From positions 1 to 8,603 of the forward strand of contig JADFUO010000103.1 in assembly GCA_015222115.1 (NCBI GenBank): 8,603 nucleotides of DNA. The letters run 5' to 3'. The number at the start of each line of letters is the position of its first letter. The stretch's first letter is position 1. This stretch comes from Bacteroidota bacterium. Its GTDB lineage: Bacteria > Bacteroidota > Bacteroidia > Bacteroidales > JADFUO01. Shown here piece by piece: positions 1 through 6,627 of this stretch. The position numbers were made by a program, and so were the translations under genes. The notes beneath the pieces are model-generated. The model saw only the letters and a list, made by a program, of their open reading frames with translations, was not told where the DNA came from and searched no databases.

Positions 1-670
1 GATAAGGGCTCATGGCGAACCTCCTGAAACTTACGAGATTGCTAAAAAAAATAATATTAAATTGATTAATACCTCGTGTGTGGTTGTTAAAAGACTTCAA
101 GATAAAATAAAAGATAATTTTGAGAAAATGCAAATTGCAGGAGGGCAGATAGTAATTTACGGAAAAAAAGACCATCCTGAAGTTATCGGACTGGCAGGAC
201 AAACAGAATATAAAGCCATTATTGTTGAATCAATTGAAAACATTGATAAAATTGATTTTACAAAACCTGTAAGACTTTATGCCCAAACAACAAAAAGTGT
301 TATGGAGTTTAAAAAAATCAGCAGTAATATTCAAAATCGCATGAAATCGGCAAATGATGGAAAACAGATTGATTTTATAACTGTTGACTCAATTTGCAGG
401 CAAGTTGCCAACCGGGCTCCCAAGCTAAAAGAATTTTCGCAAAATAATGATGTGATAATATTTGTCAGCGATAAAAAAAGCTCTAATGGAGAATTTCTTT
501 ATAAAGTTTGCAAAGAGGCAAATCCGAATTCGTATTTTGTATCGGAAGTTAGTGATATAAAAAAAGAATGGTTTGAAGATTTTAATACAGTTGGAGTTTG
601 CGGTGCAACATCAACACCGCTTTGGCTAATGGAAGAAATATCAAAATGTTTTTACAGAAACTTAGTTTAA
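1..670 (+). CDS. ispH: 4-hydroxy-3-methylbut-2-enyl diphosphate reductase (IspH), 5'-truncated by the window
   Basis: IspH is a cytosolic 4Fe-4S enzyme catalysing the last step of the MEP pathway: HMBPP is reduced to IPP and DMAPP. The reading frame is open from base 2, so the gene starts upstream; roughly 70 residues, including the first cluster cysteine, are missing. The 222 visible codons begin with the substrate-site RAHG motif. Numbering from the first visible codon, the second cluster cysteine is C26 (NTSC), the HPE segment with catalytic glutamate is H58–E60, and the third cluster cysteine is C132 (DSIC). The diphosphate-binding SSN is at 160–162 and the GATS segment at 201–204. The ending GATSTPLWLMEEI is of the style I associate with Bacteroidota IspH. 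The 3' end overlaps recF by 25 bp, suggesting cotranscription and translational coupling. No damage is visible in the part present. Confidence 0.96.
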   Translation, partial: IRAHGEPPETYEIAKKNNIKLINTSCVVVKRLQDKIKDNFEKMQIAGGQIVIYGKKDHPEVIGLAGQTEYKAIIVESIENIDKIDFTKPVRLYAQTTKSVMEFKKISSNIQNRMKSANDGKQIDFITVDSICRQVANRAPKLKEFSQNNDVIIFVSDKKSSNGEFLYKVCKEANPNSYFVSEVSDIKKEWFEDFNTVGVCGATSTPLWLMEEISKCFYRNLV

Positions 671-1755
671 TAAATTTTAAAAATTACTCCGAAGCAGAAT
701 TTAGTTTTTCTGAAAAAATAAATTGTTTTATCGGGGATAATGGCGCAGGAAAAACAAATATTCTTGATGCCATTTATTATTTATCATTCTGTAAAAGCTA
801 TTTTAATCCCATTGATACACAAAACATTTTGTTTCATCAGCCGTTTTTTGCAATCCATGGAAATTATGTCAGGAACGGTGAAAAAAAAGATTTAATCACT
901 TGCATTCAAAAGCACAACTCACGAAAGCAGTTTAAACTGAATAAAAAAGAATACAGCCGTCTTGCCGACCATATCGGACAATTTCCTTTGGTAATGATTT
1001 CGCCTTACGACCGTGATTTGATTAATGACGGCAGCGAAATACGTAGAAAATATATTGACGGTGTAATTTCACAATTTGATAAATTCTATTTAGATGACCT
1101 TTTAAATTATAACAAAGCCCTTGCTCAACGAAATGCCTTGTTGAAAAAATTTGCTGAAAACCGCTATTTTGATAATGCTGTTCTTGATATTTGGAATGAG
1201 CAAATGATAAAATTAGGAAACAGGATACATGAAAAACGAAAAAACTTTTTAACAGAATTTGCTCCGATTTTTCAGCATTATTTTGAGTTCATATCTTTAG
1301 GGAAAGAAGTGGTTACAATTTCCTATGAATCGCAATTAACAAATAAAAATTTTGAAAAATTACTGAATGAATCGCTGGAAAAGGACAGGATGTTCAGGTA
1401 TTCAACAGTAGGGATTCATAAAGATGATCTGGATTTTAAGATTTTAGGCTATCCTATAAAAAAATTCGGTTCTCAGGGGCAGCAAAAATCTTTTGTAATC
1501 GCAATAAAACTGGCTCAATTTGAATATACAAAAAATATCAAGGGATTTAAACCTGTTTTATTGTTTGATGATATTTTTGATAAACTTGATGACTCAAGAG
1601 TGGAGCAGTTGATTAAATTGGTAAGCGAGAACAATTTCGGACAAGTTTTTATTACCGACACTCAACATCAACGGATTGATAGGGTTTTTAATACAATTAA
1701 AATTGACCATAAGATTTTTGAAATTAAAGAAGGCAAAGCTCTTGAAATAACATAA
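646..1755 (+). CDS. recF: DNA replication/repair protein RecF
   Basis: RecF is an SMC-like ABC ATPase that acts with RecO and RecR to load RecA at single-stranded gaps. The 369-residue product is near the usual family length. The start at ATG 646 gives MFLQKLSLINFKNY, the typical RecF N-terminus, and has GGAAG at 631–635 about 10 bases upstream. A longer TTG-initiated version from 598 would add residues with no family resemblance. Walker A is GDNGAGKT at 30–37, the ABC signature is SQGQQKS at about 276–282, and Walker B with D-loop is VLLFDDIFDKLDD at about 304–316. The start lies inside ispH, and the DUF721 gene follows after 5 bp. No dnaA, dnaN or gyrB is visible beside it, so this is not the dnaA–dnaN–recF arrangement of many other phyla. 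No key residue appears lost. Confidence 0.96.
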   Translation: MFLQKLSLINFKNYSEAEFSFSEKINCFIGDNGAGKTNILDAIYYLSFCKSYFNPIDTQNILFHQPFFAIHGNYVRNGEKKDLITCIQKHNSRKQFKLNKKEYSRLADHIGQFPLVMISPYDRDLINDGSEIRRKYIDGVISQFDKFYLDDLLNYNKALAQRNALLKKFAENRYFDNAVLDIWNEQMIKLGNRIHEKRKNFLTEFAPIFQHYFEFISLGKEVVTISYESQLTNKNFEKLLNESLEKDRMFRYSTVGIHKDDLDFKILGYPIKKFGSQGQQKSFVIAIKLAQFEYTKNIKGFKPVLLFDDIFDKLDDSRVEQLIKLVSENNFGQVFITDTQHQRIDRVFNTIKIDHKIFEIKEGKALEIT

Positions 1756-1760
1756 TAACA

Positions 1761-2051
1761 ATGAAAAAATCAAACGACCAAACCTTAAAAGAAGTTATTA
1801 ATGAATTGCTTGAAGCGTATAAATTAGGTGATAAATTAAAAGAGGTGCGTTTGATTGATTCATGGGAAAAAGTTGTAGGCAAGTTAATAAACAAGCATAC
1901 TAAAAATTTATATATTAAAAAGAAGGTGTTGTTTGTTAAACTTGATTCTGCGGCTTTGCGAAATGAACTCTCGTATGCAAGGCAAAAAATCATTAAGGCA
2001 TTAAATAAGGAAGCTAAAGAAGAAGTGATTGATGATATTGTTTTTACATAG
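1761..2051 (+). CDS. DUF721/DciA-like protein, candidate replicative-helicase loader
   Basis: This 96-residue protein matches the DUF721 (DciA-type) pattern. A charged N-terminal helix is followed by the signature around W35 (DSWEKVVGKLINKHT). Next come a short beta segment YIKKKVLFVKLDS (51–63), where the domain places its nucleic-acid-binding KH-like fold, and the helix LRNELSYARQKIIKALN (66–82). DciA proteins are known as operators or loaders of the DnaB helicase in bacteria lacking DnaC or DnaI. In Bacteroidota the short form is usually annotated only as DUF721. It starts 5 bp after the recF stop and so is almost certainly cotranscribed with it. The family assignment rests on motif recognition; the helicase-loading role here is inference from the family. 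Downstream lies a repeat-rich convergent junction with no obvious GC-rich terminator. Confidence 0.85.
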   Translation: MKKSNDQTLKEVINELLEAYKLGDKLKEVRLIDSWEKVVGKLINKHTKNLYIKKKVLFVKLDSAALRNELSYARQKIIKALNKEAKEEVIDDIVFT

Positions 2052-2183
2052 TACTTGCCAGAAAACGCCAATTTCTACTAGGTTATTTGTTTAAGATAAG
2101 GTTTTTTTAACAACAAGCTTATTTGGGCTCTATGTTATTTGTAATGGGTATTTATAAAATGCCAACTCATTATAAGAATTAAA

Positions 2184-2350
2184 CATTCAACACTCAACAT
2201 ACAATATTCAACGACCAAAGGGAGTCCGTATGAAGCGAAGCAAATCCGTATGGATGGATTTTCATTATTTCTACATATTTGACTTCGCAGTTTCAATACT
2301 TTTATAAATTTTTACTTGTTTATTGATTATTGTGTGTTGCTTATTGAGTG
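2184..2350. repeat. Inverted pair of 35-bp heptamer arrays around a hairpin
   Basis: This element fills most of the 364-bp gene-free junction between the convergent dciA-like and exonuclease genes. The left arm (2184–2218, + strand) is five consecutive 7-mers: CATTCAA, CACTCAA, CATACAA, TATTCAA, CGACCAA. The right arm (2316–2350) read on the minus strand is also five 7-mers: CACTCAA, TAAGCAA, CACACAA, TAATCAA, TAAACAA. All ten fit YRNNCAA, and the two arms agree at 26 of 35 positions when aligned as an inverted repeat. Weaker similarity continues outward, with TAAGAA near 2173–2178 resembling TTAGAA on the minus strand near 2362. No transposase and no clear target-site duplication is visible. 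It could be a MITE-like palindromic element, a decayed tandem repeat, or a bidirectional transcription-end structure. Confidence 0.7.
2228..2299. repeat. Imperfect inverted repeat at the centre of the junction element
   Basis: GCGAAG plus CAAAT (2235–2245) pairs with ATTTG, one bulged A, then CTTCGC (2277–2288). The outer bases GTAT (2228–2231) and ATAC (2296–2299) extend the symmetry with small bulges. A competing inner hairpin pairs AAATCC (2242–2247) with GGATTT (2256–2261) around an 8-base loop. Its centre nearly coincides with that of the flanking heptamer arrays. In RNA it could fold from either strand, so a role in ending both converging transcripts is possible but not shown. Confidence 0.6.
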
Positions 2351-2415
2351 TTTTTTTTCTAAATAACATTAATAATTATTTAAACTATCGGACTTTATAG
2401 ACCAACATTAATTAT

Positions 2416-3222
2416 TTATTGATTAAAACCTCGTAATTTTATAGCAGTAATAACTTTTTTAGTTGATAGAGGAAATTCGCTTTTCATCATCCAATCGAAA
2501 TATGAAGGCTCTTTTGCAAAAATTTCTTCAACGGATTTTCCTTTATGTTTTCCAAAATTAAACACTTCAATTTTCTTATTATTATAAACAATATGCCCAA
2601 TCAAATCCACACTTCTTGAATTATATGAGAAATCATGTAAAGCCTGAACATCGTTGACTATAGGGGTAGAGATTTTTCCGAAATTATCTTTAAATTCCAC
2701 ACCATGGTATTTATCCAACTGGGCTTTTAATATTTCGTAAGTTGCCAGGGTGTCGGCTTCGGCACTGTGTGCATTTACCAGTTCTTTACTGCAATAAAAT
2801 TTATATGCAGCAGTTAGATTGCGGGGTTCCATTTTATGAAAAATGTTTTGAACATCAACAAGTCTTCTGCCTTTCAGTTCAAAGTCAATGCCGGCTCTAA
2901 GAAATTCTTCAACCAGCAAAGGGATGTCAAATTTATTGGAATTATATCCGCCAAGGTCGCAATTGGCAAGAAATTGATTCAATTCATTTGCAAATTCGGC
3001 GAATGTCGGTTCGTTTTTAACGTCTTCATTAGTGATGCCGTGTATTGAAGTTGCTTCTGACGAAATTGGAATTGTCGGATTTATACGTTGTGTTTTGATT
3101 TTTGATGTGCCGTCAGTAGAAATTCTTACGATACTTATTTCAACAACTCTGTCGGTGGCTACTTTTAAGCCAGTTGTTTCAATATCCAAAACTGCAAGAG
3201 GGCGTGTTAGCTTTAATTCCAT
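2416..3222 (-). CDS. DnaQ-like 3'-5' exonuclease with ExoX-type C-terminal domain
   Basis: This is a 268-residue DEDDh exonuclease, predicted to remove nucleotides from DNA 3' ends with two metal ions. ExoI is VLDIETTG with D13 and E15. ExoII lies in GYNSNKFDIPLL with D99. ExoIII is HSAEAD with H152 and D157, so the full catalytic set is present. After a linker, residues about 205–268 hold FNFGKHKGKSVEEIF and YFDWMMKSEFP, the small domain found at the C-terminus of exodeoxyribonuclease X-like proteins. That combination fits a stand-alone repair or processing nuclease better than a polymerase III epsilon subunit, though a proofreading role cannot be excluded. It is the last gene of the probable minus-strand operon, starting 25 bp after the small membrane protein gene. 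No strong Shine-Dalgarno sequence precedes its ATG. Confidence 0.9.
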   Translation of the reverse strand: MELKLTRPLAVLDIETTGLKVATDRVVEISIVRISTDGTSKIKTQRINPTIPISSEATSIHGITNEDVKNEPTFAEFANELNQFLANCDLGGYNSNKFDIPLLVEEFLRAGIDFELKGRRLVDVQNIFHKMEPRNLTAAYKFYCSKELVNAHSAEADTLATYEILKAQLDKYHGVEFKDNFGKISTPIVNDVQALHDFSYNSRSVDLIGHIVYNNKKIEVFNFGKHKGKSVEEIFAKEPSYFDWMMKSEFPLSTKKVITAIKLRGFNQ

Positions 3223-3247
3223 AATAATTGATTTTTTAATAAAGTAC

Positions 3248-3589
3248 TTAATTTAAATTAGAAAGAGGATATGTTAACCAGCTTATCAAAAATAATACTC
3301 CAAAAAGAAATACGAATGCAAGTACTATACCGGATATAACAGATATGATAAATGCATAAACCCGGTCAATTCGTCTTTTTAATCTTGAGTATATGAATAA
3401 TGCTATTGATGTAAAACCAATTAAAAAAATCCCCTTTTCGATTAATGATGCTGTTTTAAAAATTCCTTGAAGCCCTTGATGTCCTTCATCAATTGTGTGA
3501 AGGATAACAATAAATGAAATTCCAATTACAATTAAAAAGAAGAAAATAGCTTTATTCTTGAAAGTTGCTTTTAAATTTATTGTTTTCAT
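3248..3589 (-). CDS. Small three-helix membrane protein of unknown function
   Basis: I do not recognise a family for this 113-residue protein. It has a short basic N-terminus (MKTINLKATFKNK) and three hydrophobic stretches suited to membrane helices, at about 14–31, 52–68 and 78–106. A positively charged loop (RLKRRIDR, about 69–76) lies between the second and third, which predicts that loop to be cytoplasmic. The segment between helices one and two (HTIDEGHQGLQG) is hydrophilic and would then face the periplasm. No catalytic motif is visible. It sits 22 bp after the glycosyltransferase stop and 25 bp before the exonuclease start, so it is probably cotranscribed with both. The tight spacing and consistent hydrophobic pattern support a real gene. 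Any link to polysaccharide synthesis is only positional. Confidence 0.75.
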   Translation of the reverse strand: MKTINLKATFKNKAIFFFLIVIGISFIVILHTIDEGHQGLQGIFKTASLIEKGIFLIGFTSIALFIYSRLKRRIDRVYAFIISVISGIVLAFVFLFGVLFLISWLTYPLSNLN

Positions 3590-3611
3590 ATAAGTTATTA
3601 AATTGAATAAA

Positions 3612-5579
3612 TCATCTCCTTCCCAAATTCTTAAAACCTCTGAAAATAATATTTAAATCATTATAAATTTTATAATCGCGGGCATATATCAGATTAAGCT
3701 TTTCAATTGTATCTTTATTTATCTTTTTTGTTCTGAAAGCATCGGTAGGATTAAGAATCCCTTTCTTGATTTCAGGTAATTTATCAATTGATACGTCATC
3801 ATAGTGGTAGTATCCGACTATGGATTTTTTTCCGAATAAGACTAAAAAGATATTTTTAAAATAACTCAAGGGTGATTTAACAATAAAAATTCCAACCGGG
3901 AAAAATACAAATAAAATTAAACTTGTGATAATATCAAGAAACCTCTTGTTTCGTTTATTATATATTTTGTCGATTGAATTTATGTTTATGATATACAGGT
4001 CGCCGGATGTGTTTATTGAATTGCTTCCGATTATTGAAAGACTGTCTTCAGGAGCAATTTTATAATCAACCTGCGAATAATGCAGTTCCGACATTTTATC
4101 AATAATTTTTTGATGTGTAATATCTTTTGAACAAAAAATTACTTCGTTAATTCTGAAAATTGTAATAATATCTTTTATCTGGTTAATATTACCTATAAAA
4201 TCGTTGCTTTTCGTTTGTTTTTCAGATGGATTAACAAGTCCGATAAACGCGGGTTTTAAATGAGTTTTTTGTATAAGTTTTGAAACCCTTTGCGACTCTT
4301 CTTTATTTCCAATTATTATGAAACGTCTGTTTTTATCAGTTCCAATTTCAATATTTTTCAGTTTTAAAAGATGAAAAAATAGCCGAATACCAGATAACGA
4401 AATAATTCCCCAAGTGGCTCCTAATAAAATTATAGCTCTTGAAAAACGCCATGATTCGCTCAACAATGCATAAGCAACAAGTATTATAACCGTTCCGACA
4501 ACCATACCCTGAAAAATTTTATGAATCTTTAGCGGACGGTCATAACCTCCGCTCAGATAAATTGAGAACAGCCATATAAGGATATAAGCCGGTACAATAA
4601 AAGCAATAAATTCAAAAGGGTAATGACCTCCGTTTGGGAATATTACATTCTGTTCCCAGTAAGTTTTTATAAAATATATGCCGATAAAAAGTAAAACAGC
4701 ATCAGTAAGTGGCAAAAATGCTTTTGAAAAAAACCTGCTCGCAATTGCAAAGAATGCACGAAGGTAAATTGCAATATTTATCAGAAAAGAAAATATACGT
4801 GCATTTTTGGGAGAGAAATGCTTTTTAGCAAAAATCACCATCGCATTATAAAACATGAACACATAATTTATACTGCTTTTTTTTGTGCATTCGCCTTTGT
4901 AGTGGATAATGCGTGTTTCGGGGTAATAGTAGTTTTTATATCCGGCTTTTATGATGCGGTATGAGATGTCAATATCTTCGCCGTACATAAAAAATGCTTC
5001 ATCCAAAAGTCCGATTTTTTCAAGGACCTTTTTTCTTAGCATCATATAGGCGCCGGCAAGAACATCTACTTCATGAATTTCATCTTTATCAAGGTATCCG
5101 AGATGATATTTCCCAAAGGTTTTTGATCCTGGAAAAATCGCCGAAAGACCGAAAATCTTATAAAAAGCAGTTACAGGCGAGGGAAAGCCACGTTTTGATT
5201 CGGGAAGGAATTTGCCTTTTCCATCAATCATTTTAACACCCAGTCCACCTGCCTCAGGGTGTTCATCCATAAATGAAATGGATTTTTTAAAAGTATCGTC
5301 CTCAACAACAGTGTCAGGGTTTAGAAGTAAAATATATTCTCCCTTGGCTTTTTTAATTGCCTGATTATTAGCTTTTGAAAAGCCTATGTTTTCATTATTG
5401 GCAATTACTGTTACTTCAGGGAATTTTTCCCTTGTCATTTTTACAGACCCGTCAACTGAATTGTTGTCAACAACAAATATTTCAGATTCAATACCCTTGC
5501 ATGCTTTCCTGACAGAATACAGGCACTGCTCAAGAAAATACTTAATGTTATAATTTACTATTATGACGGATAGTTTCAT
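3612..5579 (-). CDS. Membrane-bound GT2 glycosyltransferase fused to a polyprenyl glycosylphosphotransferase-like C-terminus
   Basis: This 655-residue fusion probably acts at the inner membrane in surface polysaccharide assembly. Residues about 1–230 are a GT-A family 2 domain of the rhamnosyltransferase-like kind: SVIIVNYN near the start, VVDNNSVDGS (D38), the NPD nucleotide-sugar/metal motif at 87–89, and GEDIDISYR (E201, D202, D204). Several hydrophobic helices follow at about 290–402. Residues about 418–540 resemble the Rossmann-like domain in the N-terminal half of WcaJ-type sugar transferases (RRFIIIGNKEES). The end (about 545–655) starts like a phosphoglycosyl transferase (KRFLDIITSLILFVFFP) and resumes at GKKSIVGYY. 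The intervening KFRTM-type segment with the catalytic Asp-Glu pair is missing, so that half is probably inactive. ATG 5579 is chosen because MKLSVIIVNYN is the usual N-terminus; a TTG two codons upstream is the alternative. It is the first gene of the probable operon, and no convincing promoter is seen upstream. Confidence 0.88.
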   Translation of the reverse strand: MKLSVIIVNYNIKYFLEQCLYSVRKACKGIESEIFVVDNNSVDGSVKMTREKFPEVTVIANNENIGFSKANNQAIKKAKGEYILLLNPDTVVEDDTFKKSISFMDEHPEAGGLGVKMIDGKGKFLPESKRGFPSPVTAFYKIFGLSAIFPGSKTFGKYHLGYLDKDEIHEVDVLAGAYMMLRKKVLEKIGLLDEAFFMYGEDIDISYRIIKAGYKNYYYPETRIIHYKGECTKKSSINYVFMFYNAMVIFAKKHFSPKNARIFSFLINIAIYLRAFFAIASRFFSKAFLPLTDAVLLFIGIYFIKTYWEQNVIFPNGGHYPFEFIAFIVPAYILIWLFSIYLSGGYDRPLKIHKIFQGMVVGTVIILVAYALLSESWRFSRAIILLGATWGIISLSGIRLFFHLLKLKNIEIGTDKNRRFIIIGNKEESQRVSKLIQKTHLKPAFIGLVNPSEKQTKSNDFIGNINQIKDIITIFRINEVIFCSKDITHQKIIDKMSELHYSQVDYKIAPEDSLSIIGSNSINTSGDLYIININSIDKIYNKRNKRFLDIITSLILFVFFPVGIFIVKSPLSYFKNIFLVLFGKKSIVGYYHYDDVSIDKLPEIKKGILNPTDAFRTKKINKDTIEKLNLIYARDYKIYNDLNIIFRGFKNLGRR

Positions 5580-5696
5580 TAGCAAGAGAAATCAATATGT
5601 TAAAATTTGAATTTTTAATATACTATATTAATAACAATCTAATAGAATAATTTAATGATTTTACCCTTAAGTGATGCCTTCGTATGAATATTTCTC

Positions 5697-6563
5697 TTAT
5701 CCGTGAAAAGCCAAAAGTGGTACCCCTGCTTCAAATAAATGTTTTTTTGTTACAATATTTTTAAATAATTTTTGAAATATGTTTCGCTTTTGTGAGAGAA
5801 AGGCAATTATATTAATTTGATTATTTATAACATAATTTTCAATTTCAGTTGCAACTTTATCGCAATCAATTATTTCAAAATGAATAATTCCATTTTTATT
5901 TTCTTCTGCAAAAATTCTTTTCATGTTAGCCATCATTTCGTTATCAACTGTTCTGTCATCATCTAAATTCAAGTGAACGCAGTTAATTTTTATATCAAAA
6001 GAAGAAAACATTTTAAGTAATTTCTTGATAATATCACTGTCCGATTCATTAAATTCAGTGGCATACATAATCTTATTAATTCCTGAATAGCTGTAAGTTT
6101 CAGGTATTGCCAAAACCGGGACTTTTGCATTGTTCATTACTTTTTTAGAAACACTCCCCATTAAAATTCCTTTGTTTCCTTTACCACTTGAGCCCATGAT
6201 AATAATATCCGGCTTGTATTCGTCGCAAAGTGAAACGATTTCGTTTTCCGGGTCACCACCAACAAGTGTATAAACTATTTTAACATCTTTAATTTTTTCG
6301 TGTTTTACCTGGTCAATCAATTTTGATTGCAGTTCTTGTATATCAAGTTTTGCTCGTTTTTCAATGTCAATCAATAATTGCTCGTTCATCATGGTGTTAG
6401 TATCAATGCCCGTAGGAAAACTACTGTCTGATACAATTACCTGGTCAAAATACGAATGAAAAAGGCGAATTTCGGAATTAAACCTTTTAGCAATTTCCAA
6501 TGCATACTGACAGGTTTTATCAGTATGTTCGGAAAAATCAACAGGGACTAATATTTTTTCCAT
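5697..6563 (-). CDS. Tandem universal stress protein (two UspA domains)
   Basis: This 288-residue cytosolic protein belongs to the universal stress family, nucleotide-binding proteins induced in stress or growth arrest. Domain 1 (about 1–155) begins with MEKILVPVDFSE, where D9 is the usual adenine-side acidic residue. It contains the phosphate-binding loop GSSGKGNKGILMGSVS (G124, G127, G136-S137) followed by VPVLAIPE. The loop has 8 residues between its second and third glycines, whereas the textbook pattern has 9. Domain 2 (about 162–288) keeps the fold outline (INKIMYATEFNES … AGVPLLAFHG), but its glycine loop is replaced by SQKRNIFQKLFKNIV, so it probably does not bind ATP. Two-domain proteins with a degenerate second half are common in Bacteroidota. 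It stands alone, with its own promoter just upstream, overlapping the end of rnpB. Confidence 0.93.
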   Translation of the reverse strand: MEKILVPVDFSEHTDKTCQYALEIAKRFNSEIRLFHSYFDQVIVSDSSFPTGIDTNTMMNEQLLIDIEKRAKLDIQELQSKLIDQVKHEKIKDVKIVYTLVGGDPENEIVSLCDEYKPDIIIMGSSGKGNKGILMGSVSKKVMNNAKVPVLAIPETYSYSGINKIMYATEFNESDSDIIKKLLKMFSSFDIKINCVHLNLDDDRTVDNEMMANMKRIFAEENKNGIIHFEIIDCDKVATEIENYVINNQINIIAFLSQKRNIFQKLFKNIVTKKHLFEAGVPLLAFHG

Positions 6564-6597
6564 TTTTAAATAAAATTATTTATAAATACTGTTTTTA

Positions 6598-6627
6598 CAA
6601 AAATAATTATTTTTTTAAATAAAGCAA
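6598..6627 (-). promoter_or_regulatory. Predicted promoter of the universal stress gene
   Basis: On the minus strand, TTG (6627–6625) is followed by exactly 19 bases and then TATTTTTG (6605–6598). This matches the Bacteroidota primary-sigma layout of a -33 TTG and a -7 TAnnTTTG. Transcription would begin near 6591, leaving a leader of about 28 bases before the ATG at 6563. The TTG lies inside the 3' strand of the RNase P RNA P1 helix. Confidence 0.65.

Noticed and set aside
598..645. Longer RecF beginning at TTG 598
   Set aside because: The extra 16 residues do not resemble any RecF start. ATG 646 has a ribosome site at the right distance and gives the typical family N-terminus.
1724..2071. 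Minus-strand open frame opposite the dciA-like gene
   Set aside because: It is antisense to a gene with a recognisable family pattern and also runs into the end of recF. It is a shadow of AT-rich coding sequence.
2089..2110. T-run after AGATAAGG as a terminator for the dciA-like gene
   Set aside because: The only stem I could build upstream of the T-run is short, AT-rich and mismatched.
2184..2350. CRISPR array
   Set aside because: The units are 7 bp with no spacers, and no cas gene is present.
2836..3256. Two plus-strand open frames opposite the exonuclease
   Set aside because: Both lie antisense to the DEDDh exonuclease, whose catalytic motifs are all intact on the other strand.
4994..5236. 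Plus-strand open frame of 80 codons
   Set aside because: It is antisense to the GT2 catalytic domain and has no recognisable domain.
6599..6614. AT-only palindrome AAAAATAATTATTTTT as an rnpB terminator
   Set aside because: A stem without any G or C is too weak for intrinsic termination, and the bases are better explained as part of the usp promoter -7 region.
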